A stretch of 64,000 bases of DNA from Zopfochytrium polystomum (taxonomy: Eukaryota > Chytridiomycota > Chytridiomycetes > Chytridiales > Chytridiaceae): the NCBI GenBank assembly GCA_025765615.1, contig JAIVFJ010000051.1, positions 124,001-188,000 on the forward strand. Direction: 5' to 3'. Shown piece by piece: positions 35,293-47,155 of this stretch. The notes beneath the pieces were generated by a model. It was given only the letters and a program-made list of their open reading frames with translations, did no database searches and was not told the DNA's origin. The position numbers were made by a program, and so were the translations under genes. Position 1 is the first letter of the stretch, and the number at the start of each line of letters is the position of its first letter.

Positions 35293-38200
35293 ATGGGACA
35301 AAAGCAGTCGTCGTCAACGTCCAACAAGCACACTTCATCGTCGCGGGCCTCGGCCGTGTTTTTAGTCGCCTTGCCGCTGCTGTCGTGGGCGACGACGGCT
35401 TCCGCCGCCTCCACATTTGAGAAACCTAATGGCTTTGGCGTCAAATACAGGTACTGGGTTGAGGATGCTCGCGCGGACCCAACTGTAGTGGCTTCAGACT
35501 TGGCGGTATGTGTGCTTCGCCCTCCCCAAATTTGCGTTGTTCTGTTCAACAAATATTAACATCAATGACGATATTTTTCATAGAACATGGCAGCGAGTGG
35601 TGCTTCTGGTGTTGAGTTTCTTCTCTTCCAAAACTACGGGAAGCCTACCGTTGAGGACCCCTCACAGTTCAACTATGGCTCCGCGAACTTCAACACGTTG
35701 CTTGACAAAACCGCGCAGGCCGCTGTCGCAAACAAACTGACGGTGGACCTCTGCGCAGGTCCCGCTCAAGGCGCCGGAATTCCGGCATTTAATCCAGATC
35801 AGGAGGGATTCAACACGGAGCTTGCCTTCGGATTCACTTTACTGAAGGCAGATCAAGGTTTTGATGGTCCCCTTCCCCCGCCCGTGATCGTCTCGTTACA
35901 GTCCTTTGGTGTAGTCAGCAACAGTTACAATGTGACGACTTCCCGGTTGGAAGGAGTGATCTTGGCTGAACTTGATCACGCAGCAAACACGTCCGCGGCA
36001 GACGTTTCAATTGTGTTTTCGACAGTGAAGGACTTGACCAACAACGTCAGCAGTGGACGGCTTACGATCCCAGCCCCAACTTCAAACTCGGTTATTATCG
36101 CATTTTACTCACGGCGGAATGGATATCAAGAGGCGTATGGGGCAAACAACGGCTCCAACCCAGCAGATGTCGGCACTTGGGCCTCGTACACCGTCGACCA
36201 CTTCTCTCCCGTGGGCGCCCGCATAATCAACGACTTCAACGAGCGGCACCTCTTCTCGCCAGTTCCTTCCGCTTTCCGGAAGGCCGGCTCGCTTATCTGG
36301 CAGGACTCCCACGAATTCCGTGCTCAGCTGCACTGGACCAGCAACTTTAGCGCCCGATTCGTACAGATGCACGGCTACAAACCGCTCATTGGCATGCCGG
36401 CCTTCTACTCGCGCTTTGAAGCTGGAATCGGATCAGTCAACTTTCCACCCCAGCTTTTCAGGTACTCCGACGACACCGTCAACGCTAGGTTCAGTTTGGA
36501 CTATCAAGAGACCTTGACCGCCATGTATCTCGACTACATCACCGAGCGCCGCGCCGGCATCGAGAAACTCGGCTTCCAACACAGCATGCAGCCCGGTTAC
36601 AACTTCCCCCTGGACGCTTCCGCCGCTGCGGCGTTGTGTGGTGTTCCGGAGATTGAGTCGCTCGGCGTGCCGACCATCGAAATTGCGAAACAGGTGGCAG
36701 GCGGAGTTCACCTTGGCATCAAGAAAATCTTTTCGACTGAGCTTGGTGCCGCAGAGCTCCAAGCGTACGGCCAGTTCTGGTCAGGAATTATCCAGCTGGC
36801 CAACATCCAGTACGCGGCTGGCGTCAATCAGGTGGTGCTTCACGGCTTTCCGTACTCGGGCCTATCAGCGCAGACCACGTGGCCGGGGCTTACCACCTTT
36901 CAATACCTGTTTTCTGAAATGCACGGTAAGTGAAAGTTGTTTCTGGGATTTCCTAACGAGCATTTGTATTTTCGTGCGTAGGTCCCCGAACACCTGCTTT
37001 CTCCCTCTACTCTCCGTACCTGACCGTGCTTGCCCGCTCAAATTACGTTCTCCAAAAGGGCAACACTGGCAAGATGGACGTCGCGATCCTTCGCACTCAG
37101 ACAGACATTGATTTAGTGCCGGCATACAATCCGACAGGATACATTCCTCCCCCTCCTTTCAACTCGGACGTACTGCGGGCCGCTGGTTTCAGCTTTGACT
37201 ATGTGTCGCATTTCAACTTTGAGCTCCCAACCTCCACGGTTTCCAACCGTCGCCTCAGCCCCACAGGACCAGCCTACAAAGTTTTGATCCTGAACTTCCA
37301 GCCCAACGTGACTGTGGCGACAGCTCAGAGAATCCTCCAGTACGGCATCGCGGGACTGCCCATCATTCTCGTTGGCAATACACCCAGCGACATCCCAGGC
37401 TACGAAGTCGGAAGTGCAAAGAAGAGCGCCGTCCAAGCGGCGATGCAAAAGCTCGTCAAACTCTCAAACGTCAAGGTTGTGCCAGACTACTCGGGCGTTC
37501 CAGCGGCGCTGCAGTCGCTTGACGTTACACCGGCCACCGCGTTCCACACCCCGGCGCCGAACACGTTCTCTGTGCGCCGCACGGAGCATAGCGGATCGGA
37601 AACTACGGACTACTACTGGCTGTTCAACTCCGGCACCACCGCAGTGACCATGGACGTGTCGTTTGAGACCGCAGCGCGGAATGCAAAGCCCTTTGTCATG
37701 GACGTGTGGAGCGGCGCGATCACACCTGCCGCCGTGTTCACTCGTCCCGCGGGCAATTCAGTAACCATCAACGTCTCGCTCAACCCGGGCTCAACCACAG
37801 TCTTTGCGTTCACCAGCTCGTCGACTTGCGAGGGCGCTTCTGCTGCTTCTCCTGTCCACCTTACCAGCGTTTCCAACGCCACTGCCGTCACCGCCAACTC
37901 CAAGACCATAGAACTCCGGGCGGCCAAGAGCGGAGATATTTCCGTGAGCGTCGCCGGCGAAGCGTCCAACCGAACCATCAAGGCCCAGTTTCCCATGGGC
38001 GCCCCAACAAGCGCCATCGTTCCCACCAACTGGACCCTGACGCTAACCACCTGGGCCGCGCCAAAAGACATCACCGGCTACGCGTCCGTGATCGCGACTC
38101 ACCATCCGGTCCAGCTGTCGACGCTCGCGGCCTGGGCCAGCATCCCGCAGTTTGCGAACACGTCGTCCGGGGTGGGACTGTACGAGACGACGTTCGACTG

Positions 38201-38558
38201 GCCTGCGAGCCCCGCGGACGTTGGCGCGACCCTCGACGCCACGGCGACGACCACAGGGTTCACGCACGTGGCGACGGTGACCCTGAACGATGTGGTTCTG
38301 CCCCCGGTTGACCCGACCACGCTGCTGTTGGATTTGCCGCAGACCGCGCTTCGGCTGGGCAGAAACACGCTCACGATTCGGGTCGCGTCGACGCTTTTGA
38401 ACGCACTGAATCAGGTCGACCCGAACACGATTCTGACGTTTGGTAAGAGTCGGAACGAAGTTTTGCAACAAGCGGTTTTGGCGCAGCCGGACCAGCAGAC
38501 GGGTTTGGTGGGGACTGTCAAGATTACTCCGTACATCCGCACGCTGCTGGTTGTCTAG
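35293..38558 (+). CDS. Secreted GH106-like glycoside hydrolase (alpha-L-rhamnosidase type)
   Basis: Large secreted enzyme. Exons 35293-35505, 35584-36925 and 36982-38558 join in phase to 1,043 residues. Residues 1-47 hold a basic Ser-rich start, then a hydrophobic core (ASAVFLVALPLLSW) and a TASAA cleavage-site-like end, so export is likely. The body resembles fungal members of the GH106 group: YWVEDARADPTVVASDLA, GASGVEFLLFQNYG, a DLCAGPAQGAG stretch, LIWQDSHEFRAQLHW, MYLDYITERRAGIEKLGF, QVVLHGFPYSG, then SLYSPYLTVLARSNYVLQ and a GIAGLPIILVGN segment. Many NxS/T sites suggest glycosylation. The C-terminal 250 residues are beta-rich, as in rhamnosidase accessory domains. The likely substrate is rhamnose-bearing plant or algal polysaccharide; family is my recall, substrate is inference. 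Confidence 0.7.
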
Positions 38559-39377
38559 CTGCGGCTAGTGCGCCTCTTTTGGAAATTGTTAACTGAACTT
38601 TGAATGTATCGTAGCTTGCCAAGTGCTGGTTTGTGCATCTTTATTCCGAGATCGCCCTTACCAGTAATTCTTGTACCATTTGTCCTCATTTCTTGATTGA
38701 AATCTGGTTCACTCCCCGAACAACTGTTGACTGCCGCTTGCAATCCAAATCACAATAGAAATTGTACCTTTTCCCCTTCAATTTTACCTTCTCTGCCACC
38801 ACCACAGCTGCACCTGCGGTTTGGTCTTTTGCGGAACGGAATTGTGGCGAGCAGAAACCAGTTTGCGCCGAGACTCGAAGCCCTGTCCTCCGCGTATAGG
38901 TGCAAAAACACGCAGTAAAACCCGCCCTCTTTCACCTTCACTCACAAACAATTTCTCTATCTCTTTGACGAGCTCGCGCAATAGTTGTCTGTTCACAAAA
39001 CGGAGCTCCCCAAGTAAAGTTCTGTTTGTGATGGTCTCAAGTCAGGCCACTCCAAAATTAAAGACCTTAGCTGGCTAAAGCCCAAATGCCCTGTCAGTTG
39101 GAAAATTGAAGCAAATATTTTACAGCACTGAGGGAGGGAGTCTCAATGCAGCATTCTCACTCTCTGTGGTATCCGCGGCGCTACGCCGCGAGGTTCACTG
39201 AGGTGACTTCCGGCGAAAAAAAGGAAACCACGTCACGAAAGCTAGATCGCCCGCATTATGGCGCACCTTCCGTCGGCACGTCAGACTTCTTTATTTTTAA
39301 CTATATTTGTCCGCAACAGCCTGCCGCGCCTGTGCGCCTACCAAGCCTAACTAACACCCAAAAAACCACCCCAAGCG
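38559..39377. other. Intergenic between convergent genes
   Basis: Region between the stop codons of the glycoside hydrolase (plus) and the orphan gene (minus). Several short frames exist on both strands, none with family likeness, splice-consistent extension or a plausible start context. I see no repeat or RNA gene here. Confidence 0.5.
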
Positions 39378-42027
39378 TCACCGCGCAGCGCCTCGTTTTG
39401 CTCCGGCGACGACCGACTGAAACACCGTGCTTCCCCCGCCGGGGTTTGCAGCCAACCCCAACGGCAGTGGCGATTCCGCCCGCAGCAGCTGCTGTCGCTG
39501 AGGTGACAGCTGCTCCGGTAACGGAATCGGGGAGAGCAAAGCCCGCTTGCGCGGAGACACAAGCCCGGTCCTACGCGCCGACAGTGGCGGCGGCGGTGGG
39601 GGCGGAGGCAGCGGCAGGCTTCCCAAAGCCGCTGCGGCCGAGAGTACTGCTGTCGGACGTGCATACACGCTGAGTTCGCCCTGTCGTGGAGGGAATGGTG
39701 TCGGGGCGTGCGCGAGCTGGATAGCGAAGCGTAGGAGCGGTTGAAAAGTGTTGTGCGCGGTATCGAAGAGGGACGAAGGAGTTCCAGACGTGCGAAGTCG
39801 TTGGCTTTGGAGGCGAGTTAGGGTGTTGGAGAGGTCTGGGTTGAAGATTGTGTGAGTGGCAGTCCCATCCAACAAAACCATCAACTCGAAGGGGTGAGGA
39901 AAACAAAAGGAAGCAGTCCGGCATTCAGCACATACGTGTTGCAACGAACTGCCGGAATGCGGGGTCAGCCCTCCGGACCGTCCCAGCAATGTCGCCCGGT
40001 GCGCTCCGCATTTTTCGCTCTGTTTCCATCAAACTCGTGATCGACGGTGGCCCCCCAAAGGACGTTACCGGCCGCCTCCCCAGCTCGAAATTCTCTCGAT
40101 AGCTCTGCACGCTCTTTGCGACTTCAACCAGGACTTCTTCGCAAAAGCCGGCAACGTGGCTGACTTGCTCCGTTTCCGGGTGTTTCGACAAGGTTTCGTC
40201 GGGTACGGCCAGCGAAAGCAGCTCTGGAATGGACCGCCAGCTGCGCGGATCTGAAAACACGGAAGAAAGCGCGCTTGTCCACTGACGTGCGAGCCGTTGG
40301 AAGCATCTGCTGAGTGAGGTGTCATGCGACTGTGCGGAACATGTCGCTTCCCTTTTAAATATGAGCTCGCTGCTGCGAAAAAGGCTCTGCAGGCTTGAGG
40401 TGCGTTGAGGGAGGCCTCGTGGGCTGGAAGCGAGAATCGGATCGTGGTCCGCTTGTTCATTGATGAAAAAGTCCCTCCGAAGCACTGACGCGTAGAGGCC
40501 CCCCAAGGAAACCAGGTATTCCATCTCATCTGACCGAACGTTCGCTTGAGTGCCGTTTAGGACCTGATCAAAAAGCTCGGTCAACAGTGTCCAGTCCCTC
40601 GTCTCGACGTAATGTGACAAAAGCAACGCTTCAAAGCTCGATAGGAGCGCTCCCAAGTGTGGGTTGCCAAGATCATCCCCTGCTTTGTCAAAAGAGGATC
40701 CCAACTAAAAAATAAGGCGTCGGTGAGTGCAGCCGGGTGAACCGTGTGTGGGCCTCACCAGAACTTTGGCGCAGAGGAGAAAGTCAAGCAAGTCTCGTTC
40801 AAAGCCCTTTGCAAGCCTCTGTTCTTTACTGAAATATGTGAGAATAGCATTGCTTTTAATGTCGAGTTAAGCCCACTCCACCTGTTTTTAAGACATCCCA
40901 AAAGCTGCTCGAACGGCGGATTGTATGCCGTCGTTGAAATCAGCTTTTTGAGAAACTGTAAAGAGCTTCCCGGCCGTCCGAGTTCCGAGGTCTGATGTAT
41001 CCCATCGTCCCAAGATCGCCAAGCAATTATGTGCGAGAAAACGGCAAAGAGTTTCTGGTGGGTCGATCTGCCGTTTAATGAAGAAATTAATCCAATTAGC
41101 ATAATTCGTGCTAAAACTTACAGCTCTCGGCGAGCATGGACGCAATTCCAAAACACAGAGCATAGCGATGTGTCCAAAAGATTGTCGACGTCGGAAAGTA
41201 GGAATTGGCTAACGCGCACAACGGATTCCAGGCTGTGTATCTGAAGTTAACGAGCTGCCTTTCACTCCTAGTACAATTCAAGTTGCAAAGACCTACAAGA
41301 GCCCACTATGCATCTCTGCCTTCGTCGGTGCGCTTCCGGAACGCAAAGGAGGAAGGAGAAGTAGCAAACATTCAAGGCACTGCGAAAAAGCCGGCAATGA
41401 GCTCTCCGGAGGCGAGCCGCTTTGGTCTAGTAATCCATTTCCAAAAAAGGCTGTGCACATGAGGTCGACGAGGAGGTTGTAGAGTCGCAATGAATACGAC
41501 ATTACAGCGTCAAGAATGTCCTAGGAAAGCGTCTTAGCTTTAACTGGAGCAGGAGATAATAAAGTTTCAAACCGGTGCGGTAGTGGCATGCTCGGAGCTC
41601 GTTGAAATCACGAGTATCACTTCCAGGACACGCAAAAGCAGCAGTATCGTTTCCTGTCATGTGCAATAATTGAAACGATCAGCACTCGTTCTCAGGAGCC
41701 GCTACCGCGATTTTACTTTTACGACAGGAATGACACAAGCGTCGGTGAGGGCGAGGAATTCGGAAATCGAGTCGATGGCACTGCGGTTGTCGCAGTCCGG
41801 CATCACCAGGGTCCCCACCAGATCCGCCGAACAAGACTCCATCCTGCAATTAGCCGATCGGGGGGTCAGGCTCGCGCGATTGCTCACAAGAGTGATGCGG
41901 GTGGAGGGGTTTGGGAGTACCTCGTAAAGATATTTCTTGCGATGGCGGGACAATCGTCGAGCTCGGCGGTCTCGAGCCTTCTGAACTGCTGGCGCAGATC
42001 GAGGGCGTCGAGCTCGTCGTTGAGCAT
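39378..42027 (-). CDS. Uncharacterised helical multi-exon protein
   Basis: I do not recognise this gene. Start at 42027, MLNDELDALDLRQQFRRLET, then about seven exons with short introns. Frame-consistent pieces read MESCSADLVGTLVMPDCDN, ILDAVMSYSLRLYNLLVDLM, FSQCLECLLLLLPPLRSG, YTAWNPLCALANSYFP, IDPPETLCRFLAHNCLAILG, KGFERDLLDFLLCAKVL, then a 259-codon exon (39925-40701) with LLSSFEALLLSHYVETRDW and LVEVAKSVQSYRENFELG. The last exon has a polyproline run and a Ser/Pro/Gln-rich tail, stop at 39378. The repeated amphipathic helices suggest an ARM/HEAT-like or alpha-solenoid fold; that is inference. Exon borders between 40730 and 41700 are approximate. It shares a 94-base divergent promoter with the dynein-2 gene. 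Confidence 0.55.
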
Positions 42028-42121
42028 GAGAGCGGCGAAAATTGTCTGAGGGGCACGGTCTATTTACCACCACAAAAAGAACGAAACAGGAAGAAAAAAA
42101 AAAGAATCGATCCCAAGGGCA

Positions 42122-43801
42122 ATGCGACCAACGCGACAGTTAGACGGCGCCATCGGATCTACGGCGTCGCTCGCCCGCAAGGACATTTGGACGCTAGCCA
42201 AGGAGGCAAAAGAGAGCCGGGACAAGAAGAACCCCTCGGCCGGTGAGCGGTGCAGCGCACACGCGAGTATCTTGCAATGCTCATGCTCGTTTTCTCAGCG
42301 GCGGAAGATGGGTACGAGACGACCATGGTCGTCGTTGGCAACAGTCAGTGCGGCAAGTCCACGCTCATCCATCGACTGCGCAATAAAGGTACCGAGCTCT
42401 CTCGCACCCTGGATGCTGACTGCTTTCGGCGCGACAGACGATGCACCGACACCGACCGTCGCTCTGGAGTACAGGAAAGTCGCTCGTTTTAGGCAAGCAA
42501 AGAAATCTGATTCGTTTCTACAGGTTCGCGCGTAGCACGCGAGGCACTATAAAGGACGTTGCGCACATTTGGGAGCTTGGTATGCCTGCTCCAACCGTTG
42601 TCCTCAGCATTGACATCTCGTTTTCCAAGCTGGGGGCACGCAGCTTGCGGGTCTCATGGATATTCCAGTCAGCGAAGCAAACATTCACCTTATAACATTC
42701 GTTGTCGTTGTCGATCTGTCGCAGGTATCGGGAAGCCCTTCTCAAAAATTGATGCATTGCTTCTGGTTGATCACAAAGAGACTAGCCCGCAGAAGCCATC
42801 TCAGTCCTTGAATTCTACATGGACAGAATCGCTGCGCGCGTTAAAACCATTCTCGACGGCCTGGAGCAGCGCGGGTCGAAGCGACCCAAAGGCATGAAAG
42901 CTTTCGCACTGAAACGGTTTGGGCAAGATCACCCAGACCTCTCGAGGTAGGTGGCTCGCTACCCGCTCGTCGGCCTGCCCACTAACTTGGTCGCCATGCA
43001 AGCGATGTCATGAACATACTTCCAGTGCCTCTCGTGGTAATTGGATCGATGTACGATCGATTTCGAGACTTGGAGCCGTAAGTCTTCTCAGTCATGAGCC
43101 GAAAGTGAGCCGAAAGCCAAAGTAACTCAGAGCTGCAGGGAGCGGAAGAAGCTCGTCACCAAATTTTTGCGATACATGGCGCACACCCGTGGCGCTTCTC
43201 TTCTTTTCGTTAGCTTGAAAGACGAAAACGCAAATGCCAAGGTGCGTTGTAGCACCTTGTATGATTGAGTTTGACACTTCTCCGAAAACCTTAAACCCAG
43301 GCACGAAAGCTGCTCAATCATCACGCCTTTCGCTCCTCTCCACTCGTTGAATTCACTTTTGATCACAACAAAGCGGTCACTATCACAGCCGGTTGTCCAA
43401 AAAGGGCGTTGCTAAAGATATCAAACTAATAATACACATTTCCAGGGCAGGATGCTCTCGCGCAGATCGGTCCGGCACCGTCCGAGGCTGGGCGCGACAC
43501 AATGGGCAAATACAATTACTCGAGATACAGCACTTGGAGAAAGGACTTTGATTCCATTTTCCCCCAACGCGCTACAGGTCTGTGTTCGGCCAAGCTGCTC
43601 ACTGAAAATTTTTGACGCTGCGAAGGAAACGAGGCCATTAACCTCGAGTTTGAAAAATACCCAGAACCCACAATAGACGCGATGCGGACACAAAAAGAGT
43701 TGAGTTTTACATGGGATTTGGCAAGAGAAACTCTAATTTTGAACCTAACATTCAATGAAAATAGCGAAGAGTTGCAAAAGCTACGAAGATTGGGAAGGTA
43801 G
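42122..43801 (+). CDS. DYNC2LI1: Dynein-2 light intermediate chain (retrograde intraflagellar transport)
   Basis: Light intermediate chain of cytoplasmic dynein 2, the motor returning cargo from the flagellar tip. Start MRPTRQLDGAIGS, then DIWTLAKEAKE as in the animal protein. Exons carry a P-loop (VVVGNSQCGKSTLIHRL), PTVALEYRKVAR, GTIKDVAHIWELG, a MDIPVSEANIHLITFVVVVD strand, KGMKAFALKRFGQDHPDLS, LPVPLVVIGSMYDRFRDLEP, KKLVTKFLRYMAHTRGASLL, HNKAVTITAG, and TWRKDFDSIFPQ, ending EPTIDAMRTQKE and a divergent tail, stop 43799-43801. Block order and spacing agree with animal DYNC2LI1 throughout. Introns are about 50-90 nt; exact borders near 42390-42560 and 42680-42730 are approximate. The gene implies that the organism builds a flagellum. 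Confidence 0.85.
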
Positions 43802-43941
43802 GAAGAGCTCAGTCTCCGGATCAGCGGACGCCATCGGTGGAATAGCGGGAAAGAGCTCCACACAAAGCAAGGCGTATTCGCGGTCCAGGTAAAGCCAGAC
43901 ACTCAATATGCGCTTGACAGCCCTAATTTCGGACCCCAGGG

Positions 43942-45354
43942 CTACGCTGCCGGGCCATTAGATGCTTGTGCTCGTATACTCTCTGCAAGCTCTTCTCGAA
44001 GAGCCTGGATTTCTGCCTGGAATTTTGTTTTTAGAACGACAATAAATTGGACCACATTGGAAATCACCTTCAGATTAGAAACTGTCTTGGCCAACGAAAT
44101 GTTTTGAGCTTTCAGCGTCGAAACTTCGACGTCCCTGCTATGCTTAACCGAAACCAGTTCGACTTGCAAAGCTAATCGCTCTTTCTTTTCTGCGCATCTC
44201 CCGTTACAAATATCGAGGTCGACCGGTATGCCTTACCTTTTTCATACAACTCTCTGAACGAATCCAAATCAGGAACCTGTCCCTCCTTCTCAACCTCCCT
44301 CGCAGTTCCCCCCGAAGCTGGTCGAGACTTGCCAGGCTCGGCAGTCGGCGAGCTACCGAGGCTGGAGGACGCGACCGTCAGCAAGCTTTCCGAGTTTTTC
44401 TTCACGTTTTCGATGCCTCCCCGCGCGGCCGCTGATGCAGCGGTGAACGCCGACCGACCGAAACCAAAAGCGTTCTCAACAAAGCTGCTGGCGGAAACAG
44501 CAACCGACGGGAACGCGGCAGCCGCCGAAGAGGTGGTGGCAGCGTAGAGCGACGCAATGGCAGAAACGTTGGTCTTGAAGTCAAACTGAAAGTGGCGGGC
44601 ACCCTCCAGCGCTCTCAACTCGGCCACCACAAGCTCCATTTTCACGTCGTCACGGAACAAGGCGCCCGGCTCGTAAAACGCAGCAACCGCGGCCTTGTCT
44701 TGACGAAGGACATCGATCCAGAAGGGCAGTGTTTGCTGCATGAGGCAGTACTTGATGAACAAGATGTCGGGGTCCCGAGATGATCCAGACGACTTGACCG
44801 TTTCCAGCACCTCCTGCGCCCGCGCCTTGTGCGACGACTTTTGAAGCGTTTCCTCAATAAAAGTCCATACTCTTGTTGTGCATAGTTGAAAGTCAGTTGG
44901 GCCAGTCGAGCCGCTAACCTTAATTAAAACGAGCTCACCGATTCTCTCTGCGCCACGGTAGCGCCGTTGGGGACGGGCGCAGCCTGAACGAAAACACTTC
45001 CTTCTGAATGCAATCGATCAAGGCGTTAACCTCCTTGACTTCATCGTCATACTGGATCGAATGTTCCTCTGTCGCTGTGGCTGCTGGTTCGCTCGATTCA
45101 ACCGCGGGCGATGGCACATACGACTGTTTCGGTGGCGACGTCTCGCTGGACGCCTCCGGCACCAGTGGTGGTGGCTCTGTTGGCTCGGGCTGGGGCGCGT
45201 CGGGTGTAGCGGTCGAGGGAGCGCTCTGATCGCTTATGGCTGGTGGTGATGGGTCAGCGTCGGTGGATGTCGGCTTTGCGGGCTGGGCCGCTTTGAGCGA
45301 GTCGACGATCAGGCGCAGGTGCTCAATCGCCGAGGCTTTGGGCGTCGTCGCCAT
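43942..45354 (-). CDS. RUN-domain protein with C-terminal coiled coil
   Basis: Probable small-GTPase effector or membrane-traffic adaptor. Start at 45354 (MATTPKASAIEHLRLIVDSL). Residues 20-105 are Pro/Ser/Thr-rich and acidic, likely disordered. The RUN-like domain follows: a VWTFIEETLQKSSHKARAQE helix, then DILFIKYCLMQQTLPFWIDV, AAFYEPGALFRDDVKMELVV and HFQFDFKTNV, matching the family pattern in which a bulky F-YEP-ALxR motif precedes a closing FxFD segment. An Ala/Ser-rich linker follows (44400-44560). The last exon (43942-44169) forms a coiled coil, VSVKHSRDVEVSTLKAQNIS and on to ALREELAESIRAQ. No FYVE or PH domain is seen. Animal RUFY/RUNDC proteins have the same RUN plus coiled-coil layout. 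Start codons of this gene and RPB11 are 53 bases apart, divergent. Confidence 0.6.
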
Positions 45355-45407
45355 TCAGCTTGGATTGAAAAAAATTTGCACACCCAAGCCCAGGACCCAG
45401 CGCAGCA

Positions 45408-45986
45408 ATGAACCAGCCAGATCGCCACTGAGGTGGGAGCAACGCGTTCTTCGATCAACTTGCTTCCACTACACATTCTCGCGGAGCCATGATCTAACGA
45501 TGCCTGGGCCAAAACGCAGCTGTTTTTGATTCCTGAGGGAGAGTCAAAGTTCGTACTTTAACCTCTTCCATTACCGCAAATCGTTGGCATCTACTCATCA
45601 CCAAAACCTGCAGGGTCTCCATGGCCAAAGACAGCAGAGTACCAAACGCAGCCACGTTTAGCATTCTAAAAGAGGATCACACTCTTGCAAACATGCTTCG
45701 AATGTAACGTTTGAATAACTATGAGCCTGAGTGATCGACTCTCCAACGCAGGCAGTTGCTCAAGAATCCCAAAGTCCTGTTCGCCGGATATAAAGTACCA
45801 CATCCTCTGGAGCACATGTTCATTCTCAAAGTTCAGACGACACCAGACACAACTCCAATGGATGTATTCAACACCGAGCTCAACAACCTAATGAACGAGA
45901 TATCCAGCATTAAGCTGAAATTCGAGGTGATTGGACCACGTTTTTTTTTCGGACAGGCCACGGTTTCTAACCTTTGGTACATGTAG
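45408..45986 (+). CDS. RPB11: RNA polymerase II subunit RPB11, frame break in exon 1
   Basis: Small subunit that pairs with RPB3 to nucleate polymerase II assembly. Exon 1 begins at 45408 MNQPDRH and meets an in-frame TGA at 45429-45431; if one base is skipped there it reads E and joins LFLIPEGESK across an intron (donor GAG|GTGGGA, branch CTAAC, acceptor CGCAG at 45511), exactly the family N-terminus. Exon 2 joins exon 3 in phase through donor AA|GTTCGT: VSMAKDSRVPNAATFSILKE then DHTLANMLRM. The next exon has LLKNPKVLFAGYKVPHPLEH and FILKVQTTPDTTP, the RPB11 signature. The end is either read-through to 45986 or an exon spliced at TTCGGACAG near 45957; both stop at 45986. The short C-terminus makes the last residues uncertain. 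Confidence 0.85.
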
Positions 45987-47155
45987 AACCAACTGACTTT
46001 GCATGGGATCGAGGGCGGTCGAAGGCTATGGTGCTGGAATTGGCGCGAACGATTTTTGAGTGCTTGTATTCCGAGGCTTCTTCTAATTTTCTGCATGCTA
46101 AGCATTTCACAATAATATATTACAACGCAATACTGCTTATCCGGACAATACTGTTACATCTGTTACGTTTCATGGTCAGTGAGGCGACGCTGCACGTTTT
46201 AGTTTAACGCTGGAGCTTGAAAAAATTGAGGAAAGTTTATCAACCTGGCAATGGGGGATGGCTGGAAGCCGAAAGAAGCGGCGCACGTCTTTCTTTTCTT
46301 ATCCGTTTTCGTGCAGATGCCTTTTTTTCTGTTCTCGCGTGCTTGAGGAGCTATTGCAGACGAGACCCCTGGTTCTCTGAGATTCCGTAACCAGCAAAGT
46401 AAACCCTGTTGTCCAGCAAAGTCAAATTAGTTGCTCAACGCAAGCCCCACATTTTTCTCATTTCTCTTTTCTTTCTTTTTTCCTCTTTCAAGTCACCAGC
46501 CTTTGCCCGGACACAGGTGAGGGCGATGTGGCCATGCAGTCCACGCCGAGATCGGAAGCTCCACGAACCCCCTTGCTCTTGATTCCCAACATCCTATCTA
46601 CCGTCAGTACGGCGATCTATCACCCGCATGACCTTGAATGTTTCCGGAACTGGATCGCGACGATGAAACGTGGACGACCGCACCGATGTGTCGGCGCTCA
46701 AACAGACGATCCAGATCGCGATCGACGGAGCTTGCTGCTGGCCGTTGCTCCCGTTTTTGGTTGCCCTTTGCCACCTCGCGTCCTTGGATTGCAGCACGAC
46801 AGCAGTCCCAACGCAATCGATCCACTAGATTCATCCTGCACCATCTTCAGCCTTCACCCTCTGGTCAAATAGAACACTCAGATATCGCCGTACATGATTA
46901 CATGATTTGGAGAGATCGTCCGGAGAAAGGGGCTTAATTAGGGGACACGAAGACGCGCTGCGGTGTTGGGAGTCTGCCGCCGATACGATCTACGTGCGGA
47001 TCGGATGGGCCAACTCATGATGATGATTTCCCCGAGTGCCATAACACACTTCTCTCCATCTCAAATATTCCCTTCGGTTTCACAACCTTGCTCTAATTAA
47101 TTTAATATATAACCAAAGGGCGAGATTCTTTGCTTGGCGATTTCTCGACTTCGTC
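45987..47155 (+). promoter_or_regulatory. RPB1 upstream region with TATA-like box
   Basis: 1.17 kb without a convincing gene. A plus-strand frame at 46528-46872 and overlapping antisense frames have no family likeness. A T/C-rich stretch (46457-46496) lies mid-region. TTTAATATATAACC at 47101-47114 sits 42-55 bases before the RPB1 start codon and is the best TATA candidate. The region must also hold the RPB11 3' untranslated end. Confidence 0.5.

Noticed and set aside
46528..46872. 114-codon plus-strand frame before RPB1
   Set aside because: No family likeness, no splice extension, and overlapped by equal-sized antisense frames; treated as non-coding.
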